A stretch of 64,000 nucleotides of DNA from Actinoplanes octamycinicus (GCF_014205225.1 NZ_JACHNB010000001.1:7979501-8043500); one strand, 5' to 3'. Positions 32,700 to 42,777 are shown, counted from the first letter of the stretch. The notes: generated by a model from the letters alone, not told the origin. Numbers and translations: made by a program.

Positions 32700-34145
32700 A
32701 TGGCGGACGACAGAATTGGCCTGCGCGGCGACCGGGGTGCGGTGCTCGGCGCGATGATGCTCGCCACCGCGCTGATCGCGATCGACTCGACGATCATCGC
32801 GACCGCGGTGCCGTCGGTGGTGCGCGACATCGGCGGTTTCCACCAGTTCCCCTGGCTCTTCTCGATCTACCTGCTCGCGCAGGCGGTGTCGGTGCCGGTC
32901 TACGGCAAGCTCAACGACATGTTCGGGCGCAAGCCGGTCATCCTGTTCGGCATCGCGCTGTTCCTGCTCGGCTCGATCTTCTGCGGCGCCGCGTGGAACA
33001 TCTGGCTGCTCATCGCCTTCCGGGTGGTGCAGGGTCTGGGCGCCGGGGCGATCCAGCCGACCGCCATCACGATCGTCGGCGACCTGTACTCGGTGGCCGA
33101 GCGCGCCAAGGTGCAGGGCTACGTGGCCAGCGTCTGGGGTGTCTCCTCGGTCGTCGGCCCGACGCTGGGCGGCGTGTTCAGCGAGTACGTCAGCTGGCGC
33201 TGGATCTTCTTCGTCAACGTCCCGCTCTGCCTGCTGGCCGCATGGATGATCATGCGCAGGTTCCACGAGGACCGGGGGCGCGCGCGAGCGGTCGTCGACT
33301 ATCGGGGCGCGACCCTGCTCACCGTCGGGCTGACCCTGCTCATCCTGGGTGTCCTGGAGGGCGGCCAGGCCTGGGGCTGGGCGTCACCGGCGAGCGTCGC
33401 GATCCTCGGGCTCGGGGTGCTGCTGCTGATCGCGTTCGGGTTCGTGGAGCGCACGGCGGCCCAGCCGGTCCTGCCACTCTGGATCTTCCGCCGGCGCCTG
33501 CTGGTCACCAGCGGGCAGCTGTCCGTCTGCGTCGGCGCCATCCTGATGGCCCTGAGCTCGTACGTGCCGACGTACGCGCAGGAGGTGCTCGGGGCGGGAC
33601 CGCTGGTGGCCGGTCTGGCGCTGGCCGCGCTCACCCTGGGCTGGCCGATCGCGGCGAGCCAGTCCGGCCGGGTGTACCTGCGGTTCGGTTTCCGGGTGTG
33701 CGCGCTGACCGGCACCACGCTGGTGTTCGCCGGGTCGGGGCTGCTGCTCCTGCTCGGCCGGCACTCCAGCCTGTTCGAGGTGGCCGGCTACTGCACGATC
33801 ATCGGCTTGGGCATGGGGCTCACCTCATCACCCACGCTGATCGCCGCGCAGTCCAGCGTCGGCTGGGCGGAACGAGGCGTGGTCACCGCGAACAACATCT
33901 TCCTGCGTTCGGTCGGCAGCGCCCTGGGCGTAGCGGTCTTCGGCGCGGTCGCCAACGCGGTGCTGGGCTCCGGAGCGGTCACCCCGGCGGGACTGACGAC
34001 GGCGGTGCACCGGATCTTCATCGGCATCGTGATCGTGGCGGGGCTGATGGTGGTGCTGGCCGCGCTGCTACCCGGCGATGCTCCGCGGCAGAAGTCGCCC
34101 GACCGGCAGGCGGCACCGGGCCAGGACGCCGCGGCGCCCGCCTGA
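32700..34145 (+). CDS. MFS multidrug transporter, 14-TM DHA2 (EmrB/QacA) type
   Basis: A 481-aa drug:H+ antiporter with 14 predicted helices. Family motifs include ATALIAIDSTIIATAVPSVVRD in helix 1 (motif D1), GKLNDMFGRKPVI (motif A), FRVVQGLGAGAIQPTAITIV (motif B) and GVSSVVGPTLGGVFSEYVSWRWIFFVNVP (motif C, part). It should export hydrophobic drugs or a secondary metabolite. The start is ATG 32700, 7 nt after a TAGGGT -10 box (32687-32692); GTG at 32691 or 32697 are alternatives that add one to three residues. The Pro/Ala tail after the last helix is short. No regulator is adjacent. Confidence 0.9.
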   Translation: MADDRIGLRGDRGAVLGAMMLATALIAIDSTIIATAVPSVVRDIGGFHQFPWLFSIYLLAQAVSVPVYGKLNDMFGRKPVILFGIALFLLGSIFCGAAWNIWLLIAFRVVQGLGAGAIQPTAITIVGDLYSVAERAKVQGYVASVWGVSSVVGPTLGGVFSEYVSWRWIFFVNVPLCLLAAWMIMRRFHEDRGRARAVVDYRGATLLTVGLTLLILGVLEGGQAWGWASPASVAILGLGVLLLIAFGFVERTAAQPVLPLWIFRRRLLVTSGQLSVCVGAILMALSSYVPTYAQEVLGAGPLVAGLALAALTLGWPIAASQSGRVYLRFGFRVCALTGTTLVFAGSGLLLLLGRHSSLFEVAGYCTIIGLGMGLTSSPTLIAAQSSVGWAERGVVTANNIFLRSVGSALGVAVFGAVANAVLGSGAVTPAGLTTAVHRIFIGIVIVAGLMVVLAALLPGDAPRQKSPDRQAAPGQDAAAPA

Positions 34146-34231
34146 CCCGGTCTCGACGGGCTCGTGGGGCCGCTTCACTGGTCTTCAGACGCCATGACCT
34201 GCTGGTCGATTCCGGTCTGACCCTGCCACTT

Positions 34232-34329
34232 CCCAGTCCCCGCCCGCCCAGGGGGAGCCGCCCGAAGACAGTGTGACGCGGAAGCGAGATCACCCGCGGT
34301 TGGGCTGTGGACAACGCGCTGATGTGGAT
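34232..34329. repeat. Dispersed ~100-bp repeat with DnaA-box-like core, copy 2
   Basis: Same orientation as copy 1, 9.7 kb away: CCAGTCCCCGCCC, CCCAGGGGG, a diverged middle, and the identical 28-bp block at 34302-34329 with TGTGGACAA. The gap 34146-34908 has otherwise no intact gene. Confidence 0.75.
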
Positions 34330-34339
34330 GACGCGCGGC

Positions 34340-34470
34340 TGAGCCGACTTCGCTCGCGGCTCCGGCGAGAACCTGGGCGGTGGTGTGTTCGCGGAGCCGC
34401 ACGCGCGCCCAACAGACCGCGGCGGCGACCGGTAGCGCCGCCGCCAGGATGCCAGGTGACAGGACCTCGG
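34340..34470 (-). pseudogene. Possible C-terminal remnant of a PAP2-type phosphatase
   Basis: A minus-strand frame reads ALPVAAAVCWARVRLREHTT followed by AQVLAGAASE. The pattern R-V-R-L-x-x-H-T-x-x-Q-V-x-x-G-A is the third catalytic motif of PAP2 phosphatases. The upstream codons are low-complexity and lack the first two motifs, and the frame runs straight into the dispersed repeat. Best seen as a fragment; evidence is a single motif. Confidence 0.35.
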
Positions 34471-34631
34471 TCAGATCCGGGCGAGGTGCGTCGCGGGGGT
34501 CGCTCGGGCCAAATGTCCGGTCGGGCACCGGGCCGGTGGTGGGGCGCCCGGCCCTCTGGACTCGGCGCTGCGCGGGGACCGACGCGGTCTTGCCCGGCGT
34601 TTCGGGAGGCAGTGGTTCGCTTTCATCGGTC

Positions 34632-34726
34632 AGCGGCACGGCGAGCTGCCGGTCAGGGGCATGGCGAGCCGTCGGCCAGTAGCACGGCGAGCCGTCGGCC
34701 AGTAGCACGGCGAGCCGTCGGGCGGA
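34632..34726. repeat. Tandem repeat of ~23 bp (about four copies)
   Basis: The unit AGCACGGCGAGCCGTCGGC plus CAGT is found at 34681-34703 and 34704-34726 almost perfectly, with two more degenerate copies before it. It lies in a gap and codes for nothing I can support. Confidence 0.7.
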
Positions 34727-34908
34727 GGGTGCGCTCGGTCCGGACCGCCCCGCGCCGCGGGTTCTGAGGCCGAGGCGGGTGGTCCGGTTCGAGGTGCGGC
34801 TTGCCGCGGTCTGGACCACGGGCGGACCCGGAGCCGCGGTGCGGCCCCGGGCCGGGACCGCCTCGCGCGGGCGGGGCTCGGCGGGACGGAGGCGTACGAA
34901 AATGGGGT

Positions 34909-36120
34909 TCAGGAGAGCTTTGAGTTTGTGATCTTCGGGTTGCCGCTGCCCAGGTAGAAGATGCCGGGGAGGCCGTCGGTCTCGAAGCCGGCGCTCGGGT
35001 TGCGGCGCAGCTTGGAGTTGCGGATGACCAGGGTGCCGGTGCGGTCGTTGCTGACGAAGAAGATCGCGCCGCCGCCCTCGACGGCCTTGTTGTTCTCGAT
35101 CAGGGTGCCGTCCAGGGTGAGGGTGAACTTGTTGCCGTCGAGGTAGATGGCACCGCCGCTGCCGCCGCCCGGGGTGCCGGAGCGGGCCGGGTTGGCGCCC
35201 TTGCCGACCGCGTTGTTGCCGGAGAAGTAGCTGTTCAGCACGGTCCAGGAGACGCCGATGCTGGACAGCGCCGAACCGTTCGAGCAGCTGCCGCCGGTGA
35301 ACGTGCTGCCGACGACGTAGACCGGGGTGTCGCCGCCCTGCTCGAGCACCCGGATCGCGGCGCCGCCCAGGTCGGGGCCGGTGCGGTCGCAGCGGTTGCC
35401 GGTGAACCGCGAGTTGATCACCTTGAGGTGGCCGCCGCGGACGAAGATCGCCCCGCCGCCGCCCTGCGTGCCGTCGGACTTGTCGCCGGTGCTGTTGCCC
35501 TGGGTGAAGGCCAGGTTCTGCACGGTCAGGCGGGGCGTCTCCTGGTCGTAGCAGTGCGAGGTGGTCCAGCCCTGCGCCTCGTCGCACGTGTTCATGTAGA
35601 GGATCCGGCGCTTGCCGCCGCCGCTCAGGGTGACCTTGTTGCCGCCGTCAAGGACGATCTTGGTCTTGGCGTTGACCACCTTCGCGGTGCTGGTCATCGT
35701 GATGGTGACCGGGGCCGGCCCGCAGTCGAAGGTGATGATGCCGCCGGCCGCGACCGCCTTGACCACGGCGGCCGAGGTGCAGCTGGCCGGGGTGCCCTTG
35801 CCGACCGTGCGGTCCGGCTTGCTGGTGTCGACCGGTTTGGCCTCGGCCGGGATGCTCGCCCTGCCGGCCGGGTTGCCGGGCTTGGGCAGGGTGGACTCCT
35901 TGACCGGCTGCTTGGTCGGCGTCTTGCTCGGCGACGCGGCAGGCGACGGGGCCACCGAGACCGGGGTGCCGGTGGAGGCGGCCGGCACCACGGGGGCGGA
36001 GGTGGCCACGGTGGAGCCGGCGGCGGCATCGGCCGGCGCGTCGTCGCCGCCACACGCGCCCAGTGTCGCGGCGACGAACAGGCTCAGCACCCCGGCAAGC
36101 AGTCCACGTCGAATTCGCAC
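34909..36120 (-). CDS. Lipoprotein with right-handed beta-helix domain
   Basis: A 403-aa exported lipoprotein. The signal is RRGLLAGVLSLFVAATLGAC (lipobox LGAC, Cys at about 23). A Pro/Ser/Thr-rich linker (to about 95) is a plausible target for protein mannosylation. The rest is a parallel beta-helix of pectate-lyase/polygalacturonase type: IVLDGGNKVTLSGGG, LTVQNLAFTQGN, GGGGAIFVRGGHLKVINSRFTGN, YVVGSTFTGG, VLNSYFSGNNAVG and GGGAIFFVSNDRTGTLVIRNS. Paired Cys residues suggest disulfides. Proteins of this type bind or cleave polysaccharides or act as surface scaffolds; no catalytic signature is clear. ATG 36120 starts the signal peptide. Confidence 0.85.
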   Translation of the reverse strand: MRIRRGLLAGVLSLFVAATLGACGGDDAPADAAAGSTVATSAPVVPAASTGTPVSVAPSPAASPSKTPTKQPVKESTLPKPGNPAGRASIPAEAKPVDTSKPDRTVGKGTPASCTSAAVVKAVAAGGIITFDCGPAPVTITMTSTAKVVNAKTKIVLDGGNKVTLSGGGKRRILYMNTCDEAQGWTTSHCYDQETPRLTVQNLAFTQGNSTGDKSDGTQGGGGAIFVRGGHLKVINSRFTGNRCDRTGPDLGGAAIRVLEQGGDTPVYVVGSTFTGGSCSNGSALSSIGVSWTVLNSYFSGNNAVGKGANPARSGTPGGGSGGAIYLDGNKFTLTLDGTLIENNKAVEGGGAIFFVSNDRTGTLVIRNSKLRRNPSAGFETDGLPGIFYLGSGNPKITNSKLS

Positions 36121-36146
36121 CGGGCGATGCTAGCCGTTCCCGCTGA

Positions 36147-37106
36147 TCAAGAGGGGGGCGCGTCCGAGGAACCGCGAACGACGAGGTGGGTCGGCAGGAT
36201 CATCTGGTCGCCGGGCGCGCCGGTGTGGCCGAGCAGCAGGTCGAGGCCGACCGATCCGGATCGGTCCTTGGGGACGGTCACCGTGGTCAGCGGCGGGTGG
36301 CTCATCGCGGCCAGGCTCACGTCGTCGAAACCGACCACGCTGATCCGGCCGGGCACCGGCACCCCGCGGGCCGCCAGCCGGTGCAGCAGGCCGAGCGCGA
36401 CCAGGTCGTTGTAGGCGAGCACCGCGGTGGCCGGACCGGCCAGCACCGGGTCGGCGGCGCCCAGGCCGCCCTCGAAGGTGGGCGCGACCGGGTCGAGCAC
36501 CATCACCTCGGGGACCTCGGACAGCACGGCGAGGCGCTGCCGGGCAGCCCAGGAGTCCTCCGGCCCGCCGACGTACGCGATCCGTCGATGACCTGAGGCG
36601 ATCAGATGCCGGACCGCCTGCCCGATCCCGTCGGCGATGTCCGCCACCACCGAGGAGAGCCCGGGCACCCGGCGGTGCAGCAGCACGGTGGTCGCCGGGT
36701 CGGCCGCTTTCCGCAGGTCCGCGTCGGGTGATCGGGGCGAGCAGAGCAACACGCCGTCGGTGTTGCGGCCGAGCGAGGCGAGCGCCTCCAGCTCGGCGAC
36801 CGGGTCCTCGTCGGTGTCGGTGATGAACACCCCGTAGTCGACCGCGCGGGCCCGGGCGGTCACCCCCTTGGCCACGTCCGCGAAGAACGGATTGCGCAGG
36901 TCCGGGACGATCAACCCCAGATTTCCGGTACGCCCGGTGATCAGTCCCCGGGCGGCCCGGTTGGGCTGGTAGCCGAGCCGCGCGGCGATCGCCTGCACCG
37001 CCTCGCGGGTGCTCGCGCTGACCGTGCCGCCGGTCAGCGCGCGGGAGACGGTCGACACCGAGACGCCGGCTTCGCGGGCCACGTCCTGTACGGTCGTGCG
37101 CGCCAC
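36147..37106 (-). CDS. LacI family transcriptional regulator
   Basis: A 319-aa LacI/GalR repressor. The HTH (TTVQDVAREAGVSVSTVSRA) and hinge (AIAARLGYQPNRAARGL) are textbook, followed by the sensor domain (NLGLIVPDLRNPFFADVAKG, DGVLLCSPRS, GHRRIAYVGGPEDSWAARQR, VVGFDDVSLAAM). GTG 37106 is chosen because AAGGGGG lies 5 nt before it; an ATG seven codons upstream is less well placed. It is divergent from the stand-alone response regulator. The ligand and regulon are unknown; no matching palindrome is evident in its own promoter. The beta-helix protein downstream on the same strand may be a target. Confidence 0.9.
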   Translation of the reverse strand: MARTTVQDVAREAGVSVSTVSRALTGGTVSASTREAVQAIAARLGYQPNRAARGLITGRTGNLGLIVPDLRNPFFADVAKGVTARARAVDYGVFITDTDEDPVAELEALASLGRNTDGVLLCSPRSPDADLRKAADPATTVLLHRRVPGLSSVVADIADGIGQAVRHLIASGHRRIAYVGGPEDSWAARQRLAVLSEVPEVMVLDPVAPTFEGGLGAADPVLAGPATAVLAYNDLVALGLLHRLAARGVPVPGRISVVGFDDVSLAAMSHPPLTTVTVPKDRSGSVGLDLLLGHTGAPGDQMILPTHLVVRGSSDAPPS

Positions 37107-37161
37107 GTCGCCCCCTTGTGATGTCATCCGGCGGCGTCAGCATAACGAGAACCGCATCCCC

Positions 37162-37167
37162 TACTAT
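37162..37167 (+). promoter_or_regulatory. -10 box of the response regulator gene (leaderless)
   Basis: TACTAT ends 7 nt before ATG 37175, without a ribosome site. Confidence 0.55.
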
Positions 37168-37174
37168 TTGCCGC

Positions 37175-37603
37175 ATGGCAAACAAAGCGCTGGATGTGTT
37201 GATCGTCGACGACGATGACGCCGACACGCTGATGATCGAGGAGGCGCTGCTCACCGCCGAGCCGCAGCCCTTGGTTCATCGCGTTTCGGACGGCAGCGAG
37301 GCGATGGACTACCTGCTCCGGCGCGGGGAGTACGCCGACGCCACCCGGCCCGACCTGATTCTGCTGGACCTGAACATGCCCCGGATGAACGGGCACGAGG
37401 TGCTGGCCCAGGTGAAGAGCGACGAGACGCTGAAGAGCATCCCGGTCGTGGTGCTGACCACCTCGACCGCGTTGCCGGACATCACCGCGAGCTACACCCA
37501 GCACGCGAACGCGTTCGTCACCAAGCCGATGGATCTCGACGGCTTCGAGGAGGCGGTCCGCAAGATCAAGCGGTTCTACGGCGAGGTGGCCATTCTTCCG
37601 TAG
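37175..37603 (+). CDS. Stand-alone response regulator (Rcp1/CheY-like)
   Basis: A 142-aa protein made of one REC domain: VLIVDDDDADTLMIEEAL (acidic pocket), PDLILLDLNMPRMNG (phospho-Asp at about residue 69), VVVLTTSTALPDI (Thr switch) and NAFVTKPMDLDGF (Lys). The YLLRRGEYADATRPDL insert after helix 2 is characteristic of Rcp1-type regulators that partner with phytochrome-like or PAS-GAF kinases. It has no output domain, so it acts by protein contact or as a phosphate shuttle. No kinase is adjacent; the 1341-aa kinase in this window has its own REC domain but could still be a partner. Confidence 0.92.
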   Translation: MANKALDVLIVDDDDADTLMIEEALLTAEPQPLVHRVSDGSEAMDYLLRRGEYADATRPDLILLDLNMPRMNGHEVLAQVKSDETLKSIPVVVLTTSTALPDITASYTQHANAFVTKPMDLDGFEEAVRKIKRFYGEVAILP

Positions 37604-37664
37604 TGAAACATGTCACGGACCGTAGCGGTTAGGCCGCCCTTACAAGCTCACTAGCTGCACAAAC

Positions 37665-37695
37665 GCCGTTCGCGCAGGCGCGCTGCGCGAACGGC
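37665..37695. terminator. Hairpin terminator after the response regulator
   Basis: A perfect 13-bp stem (GCCGTTCGCGCAG / CTGCGCGAACGGC) with a 5-nt loop lies 61 bp after the stop codon. Confidence 0.75.
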
Positions 37696-37717
37696 CGGTG
37701 AGACGAAACTTGATCTG

Positions 37718-37727
37718 AACCTAGGTT
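37718..37727. promoter_or_regulatory. Palindrome AACCTAGGTT in the fprA promoter region
   Basis: A 10-bp perfect palindrome in an AT-richer stretch 84 bp before the fprA start. It may be an operator or part of the promoter; no specific regulator is assigned. Confidence 0.35.
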
Positions 37728-37811
37728 GAAGTTTTAGAGTTCCCTTTCGCCCGGCGGCCGATCTTGGCTGGGCGGCTGTTGCACGCGACGACTGAGTGAG
37801 GGAACGCGACC

Positions 37812-39158
<1,347 letters not shown>

Positions 39159-39167
39159 CGGTTTCGC

Positions 39168-39197
39168 CGAAGGGGGGCCCGGACGGGCCCCCCTTCG
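39168..39197. terminator. Bidirectional hairpin terminator
   Basis: Perfect 14-bp arms (CGAAGGGGGGCCCG and its complement) with a 2-nt gap at the centre lie between the convergent fprA and muramidase genes. The right arm ends one base before the muramidase stop codon. Confidence 0.85.
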
Positions 39198-39926
39198 TCA
39201 TTCGATCTCGATGACTTGGCCGCAGACCTTGTTCCGGAAGTCGGCCAGGGTGTCGAACAGCACCACGCTGATGTCGACCGCGCCGAACCCGTCGAACCGG
39301 GTCGGATAGCCGGCGAGAAAACCGGTGCCGTCCCCGCAGTACTGCCACATCGCGACCGAGCCGAGATCCCAGCCGGCCCGCTCGTAGATGTTCCTGGGCA
39401 GCTGGGCGGTGTAGCGCGGCACCCAGAGCCAGTCGCAGCCCATCCGGTCGGTGATTCCCTTGTCCCGCATCGCCCCGTTGCCGTAGAGCATGGTCTGCTG
39501 ATTCGCCTGCTCCCGGATCCGCTCGGCGAACGCGGTGGTGCACTCGACGATCTGCGCGGCGGTCGCGGTCCGGTTGCTGTTGTTCTCCCCGCCCAGCTCG
39601 ACGTCGACGATGGGAATGATGTCGCCGACGTCGAAACCGCCGGCCTTCTCGACGGTCCGCAGGTAGAAGTCCGCCTGCGCCGCCCCGTCCTGATCGAACT
39701 TGAGGAAGTGGTAGGCGCCGCGCAGCCAGGTGTCGCCGTACCGGTCCGGGACCAGGTCGTGCACCGCCGGCCAGTTGTCGTCGAACCAGGACGTGTGGAA
39801 CGTGGTGCCCTCGGTCGCCTTCAGGATCGCGCCCACCACGTTCGGCGCGTCGACCAGCGCTTCCCAGTTGGGTTTGCCGCCGAGGTCACCGGAGTAGACG
39901 TCGACGAGCAGATTGCGTTCCGACAT
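39198..39926 (-). CDS. GH25-type muramidase (lysozyme-like) without signal peptide
   Basis: A 242-aa protein of the GH25 fold: LLVDVYSGDLGGKPNWEAL at the start, GAILKATEGTTF, WLRGAYHFLKFD, IIPIVDVELGG (catalytic Asp/Glu pair D-V-E) and MLYGNGAM. GH25 enzymes cut the MurNAc-GlcNAc bond in peptidoglycan. There is no signal peptide or binding module, so export would need a holin or a specialised route, or the enzyme acts inside. It is not in a prophage cluster here. The start ATG 39926 has no strong ribosome site. Confidence 0.85.
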   Translation of the reverse strand: MSERNLLVDVYSGDLGGKPNWEALVDAPNVVGAILKATEGTTFHTSWFDDNWPAVHDLVPDRYGDTWLRGAYHFLKFDQDGAAQADFYLRTVEKAGGFDVGDIIPIVDVELGGENNSNRTATAAQIVECTTAFAERIREQANQQTMLYGNGAMRDKGITDRMGCDWLWVPRYTAQLPRNIYERAGWDLGSVAMWQYCGDGTGFLAGYPTRFDGFGAVDISVVLFDTLADFRNKVCGQVIEIE

Positions 39927-39969
39927 GGCTCGCAGCGTAGGCTTGCGGACCGCCGGCGAACTGTCGCGT

Positions 39970-40911
39970 TCACGCCTCGGTGCGCCCCTTGCGAGGACCG
40001 TCGCCGCCGACGAAACCGCGCGCGGTGCGGGTCAGCTCGGTGAAGCCGCAGGCGGTGAGGAAGCCGGCGTAGTCGTCCTCGTCCTCGTCGGCGTAGTCCA
40101 GCAGCCGGGTCACCCCGCCGAGCTCCAGCCAGCCGGCCGCCACGCCGAGCAGCCAGCGCCCGACACCCCGGCGCCGCCAGGCCGGCTCCACCCACAGGTT
40201 GCCGACGTCCGCCCAGGTGCCGACCCGCGAGACCCGGGGCCCGGCGTCCAGATTGGTGTCCACCTCGACGTAGCCGACGTCGGCGCCGTCCAGCACCGCG
40301 GTGAACCGCGTCCCGTTGATGCCCATCGTCCGGCGAGCGGTCAGTCCGGCCACCGGATCCGCCGGCCGCTCCAGGCCGCTGACCAGGACCACGAACACGA
40401 TTTCGGTACGTCCGGAGTGCCGGAATCCGATCCGCTCGTAGATCGCCCTGATGTGCGGCCACTGCTCCGGCACGCCGTAGACGCCCGGGGCCGGCAGCGC
40501 CCCGTCGGCCAGCCTGCGGGTGACGCCCCAGCGCTGGAACTGGGCGTGGCAGGCCACCGCGAGCGTGTCACCGGCCTCGATCGCGTCCGGCCAGCCCGGC
40601 GCGTCCAGCCAGCAGACCAGCCAGCGGATCTCCCCGGCGCCCCGCAGGCACTCGCCGGTCTGCTCGCCGGCCGAGTAGCGCAGCAGGTGGGCGACGGCCA
40701 CCACCCGGCCGCGCTGCTCGGCGACCAGGGTGACCCGGTCCCGTACCCACCGGTCCACCAGGTACTCCCCCGGCTCGGCCTCGAGCTGGCTGAGCACCGT
40801 CTGCACGGACACCGACACCCCCGGCATCACGGCGGCGATGTGCGCGTTGACCAGGGAGGTGACTTGCTCCCGGTCGGCCCGGGCAAACAGGCGGATCACG
40901 ATGTCGGACAT
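39970..40911 (-). CDS. GNAT family N-acetyltransferase
   Basis: A 313-aa protein with two GNAT-like halves. The first (about 5-160) is degenerate; the second (about 190-310) is the active-looking one, with ADVGYVEVDTNL, VGNLWVEPAWRRRGVGRWLLG (acetyl-CoA-binding R/Q-x-x-G-x-G/A loop) and ACGFTELTRTARGF. The double-domain layout is common in actinomycetes, e.g. mycothiol synthase, but this protein does not look like MshD. The substrate is unknown. ATG 40911 is preferred (GGAAGG upstream) over ATG 40926. Confidence 0.8.
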   Translation of the reverse strand: MSDIVIRLFARADREQVTSLVNAHIAAVMPGVSVSVQTVLSQLEAEPGEYLVDRWVRDRVTLVAEQRGRVVAVAHLLRYSAGEQTGECLRGAGEIRWLVCWLDAPGWPDAIEAGDTLAVACHAQFQRWGVTRRLADGALPAPGVYGVPEQWPHIRAIYERIGFRHSGRTEIVFVVLVSGLERPADPVAGLTARRTMGINGTRFTAVLDGADVGYVEVDTNLDAGPRVSRVGTWADVGNLWVEPAWRRRGVGRWLLGVAAGWLELGGVTRLLDYADEDEDDYAGFLTACGFTELTRTARGFVGGDGPRKGRTEA

Positions 40912-41003
40912 GGGCGGACCTTCCACGCGGGCGCTGAGAGAGCGCAGACAATGGACGACCCGCTACCGAGCGGTACCCGCCCACCGTACAACCCGCCGGC
41001 ACC

Positions 41004-42302
41004 TCACCGCCGGGTGCACAGCTTCTCGGCGGTGTCCGCGGTGTCCTTCGAAGCGACCGTGAAGCAGTAGTTCTGGTCCTCCTGAAGGCCGTACACGGCG
41101 TAGTCGGTCGCGCCCGCCGGCAGCTCCTGGAACCGCTCCGGCGCCTTCCCGGCCCGGGCGCCGGCGATCACCACGGTGGCCTTGCTGCCCTTGGCGAACT
41201 TCCAGCTGAGCTCGACGGAGTCGCCCTTGTCGACCAGCCGGACGTCTGAGACCGGCCCGGCCTTCCGCGACGGTGCGACACTCGTCGGCCGGGAGGCCGA
41301 CGGCGCCGCCGACCCGGTCGCGCCCGGCGCGCGGTCGGGGCGCCACGGCGCGGACAGCAGCAGTCCGGCGGCTGCGGCCGCCGTCACGAGTGCCCCGGCC
41401 GCGACGGCGGTCCGGCGGCGCCCGGTGTCCCGCCCGGCGGCCCGGTCGGGGTGGGTCCGCGGCACCGGCCGGGCGCCGTTGGTGCCGGGCCGGGTGACCA
41501 GCAGGTCGAGCAGGTCGGACGCGGTCGGCCGGTCGGCGGGGTCCTTGGCCAGGGCCCGCCGCACCACCGCGCGCAGCGGATCGGCGAGGCCGCCGAGATC
41601 GGGTTCGGCGGTCAGGATCCGCGCGGCCGTCCCCACCGACGACTCGGCGGCGAACGGGTTGCGGCCGGTGCCGGCGTAGGCGACGACCGCACCCCAGGCG
41701 AACACGTCGACGGCGGGAGTGACCGGCCGGTCCGGGCCGTCCAGCCGCTCCGGCGCCATGTAGGCGATCGTGCCGACCATCTGACCGGTGCGGGTGTGCT
41801 CGCTGGTCGACTCCAGCGCCCGGGCGATCCCGAAGTCGATCACCTTCGGCGAGCCGAGGGCGAACAGCACGTTGGTCGGCTTCAGGTCCCGGTGGACGAC
41901 GCCCGCGCCGTGGATCGCGGCCAGCGCGGTGGCGACCCCGACCGCCACGCTGTGCAGCGCTCCCCCGCGCAACGGGCCCTGCTCGGCGACCACCTCGGCC
42001 AGACTCGGCCCGTCCACGTACTCCACGACCAGGTACGGCGGGTGATGGTCGGGGTCGGCGTCGAGCACCGCGGCGGTGCTGAACGGCGGCACCTCGCGCG
42101 CCCGGTTCACCTCGCTGCGGAACCGGGCCCGGAACTCGTCGACCGCCGCGAACTCGGGGCGGATCACCTTCACCGCCACGATCCGCCCGTCCGGGTCGCG
42201 GGCCTGGTAGACCGCGCCCATGCCGCCCTCACCGAGCAGCCCGAGCAATTCGTACCGGCCCAGCCGGCGGGGATCGTCGCGACGTAGCGCCCTGATCGGC
42301 AT
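41004..42302 (-). CDS. Membrane-anchored Ser/Thr protein kinase
   Basis: A 432-aa Hanks-type kinase. The kinase domain (about 17-275) has the glycine loop LLGEGGMGAVYQA, K45 in AVKVI, HRDLKPTN (D139) and DFG (D156), plus MAPERL in the activation segment. A membrane segment (about 298-317) leads to an external tail of about 115 residues, starting with a Ser/Pro/Ala linker and ending in an FN3-like beta-sandwich (VSDVRLVDKGDSVELSWKF; YAVYGLQEDQNYCFTV) instead of PASTA repeats; two Cys may pair. ATG 42302 follows GAGGGT. It probably senses an external ligand; substrates are unknown. Confidence 0.9.
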   Translation of the reverse strand: MPIRALRRDDPRRLGRYELLGLLGEGGMGAVYQARDPDGRIVAVKVIRPEFAAVDEFRARFRSEVNRAREVPPFSTAAVLDADPDHHPPYLVVEYVDGPSLAEVVAEQGPLRGGALHSVAVGVATALAAIHGAGVVHRDLKPTNVLFALGSPKVIDFGIARALESTSEHTRTGQMVGTIAYMAPERLDGPDRPVTPAVDVFAWGAVVAYAGTGRNPFAAESSVGTAARILTAEPDLGGLADPLRAVVRRALAKDPADRPTASDLLDLLVTRPGTNGARPVPRTHPDRAAGRDTGRRRTAVAAGALVTAAAAAGLLLSAPWRPDRAPGATGSAAPSASRPTSVAPSRKAGPVSDVRLVDKGDSVELSWKFAKGSKATVVIAGARAGKAPERFQELPAGATDYAVYGLQEDQNYCFTVASKDTADTAEKLCTRR

Positions 42303-42550
42303 CCCGGGTAGACCCTCCGAACGCGGTCCGAAGCGGGCGGCACAGCCCACCACAGAGTAGGCCGTCGGCGGCCACCCTCGGCCCCGCCGCACCCCGGCCG
42401 GGCGACGGGCCGGCCGGGTGTCTCGCGCGGAAAAAGAGAGCGGCCGGCCGCCCCGGGAGCTCACGCGGAGAACCGCGGATCTCAACCGGTGGCAGCCGGC
42501 CGCCCATCTGTCCCGGGGACCCGAACCGGGTCGCCGGGCAGCATGCGACG

Positions 42551-42754
42551 TCAGAGCGGGCGGATGTTCTCCGCCTGCGGGCCCTTGGCGCCCTGGGTGA
42601 CCTCGAACTCGACGCGCTGGTTCTCGTCGAGGCTCCGGAAGCCGGAGGCCGCGATGTTGGAGAAGTGGGCGAACACGTCCGGGCCGCCGTCATCCTGGGT
42701 GATGAAGCCGAAGCCCTTGTCGCTGTTGAACCACTTCACGGTACCGGTGCTCAT
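42551..42754 (-). CDS. cspA: Cold-shock domain protein (CspA family)
   Basis: A 67-aa RNA/DNA-binding OB-fold protein: [20 protein letters not shown] with RNP1 KGFGFI, and RNP2 DVFAHF (26-31). Family length is 65-70 aa. It melts RNA secondary structure and usually rises on cold shock or in growth. GGGGGAG lies 9-10 nt before ATG 42754. Two inverted repeats lie in its leader (see 42778-42844), a layout seen in regulated csp genes. Confidence 0.96.
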   Translation of the reverse strand: MSTGTVKWFNSDKGFGFITQDDGGPDVFAHFSNIAASGFRSLDENQRVEFEVTQGAKGPQAENIRPL

Positions 42755-42777
42755 CTGGGTTTACTCCCCCTGCTGAC

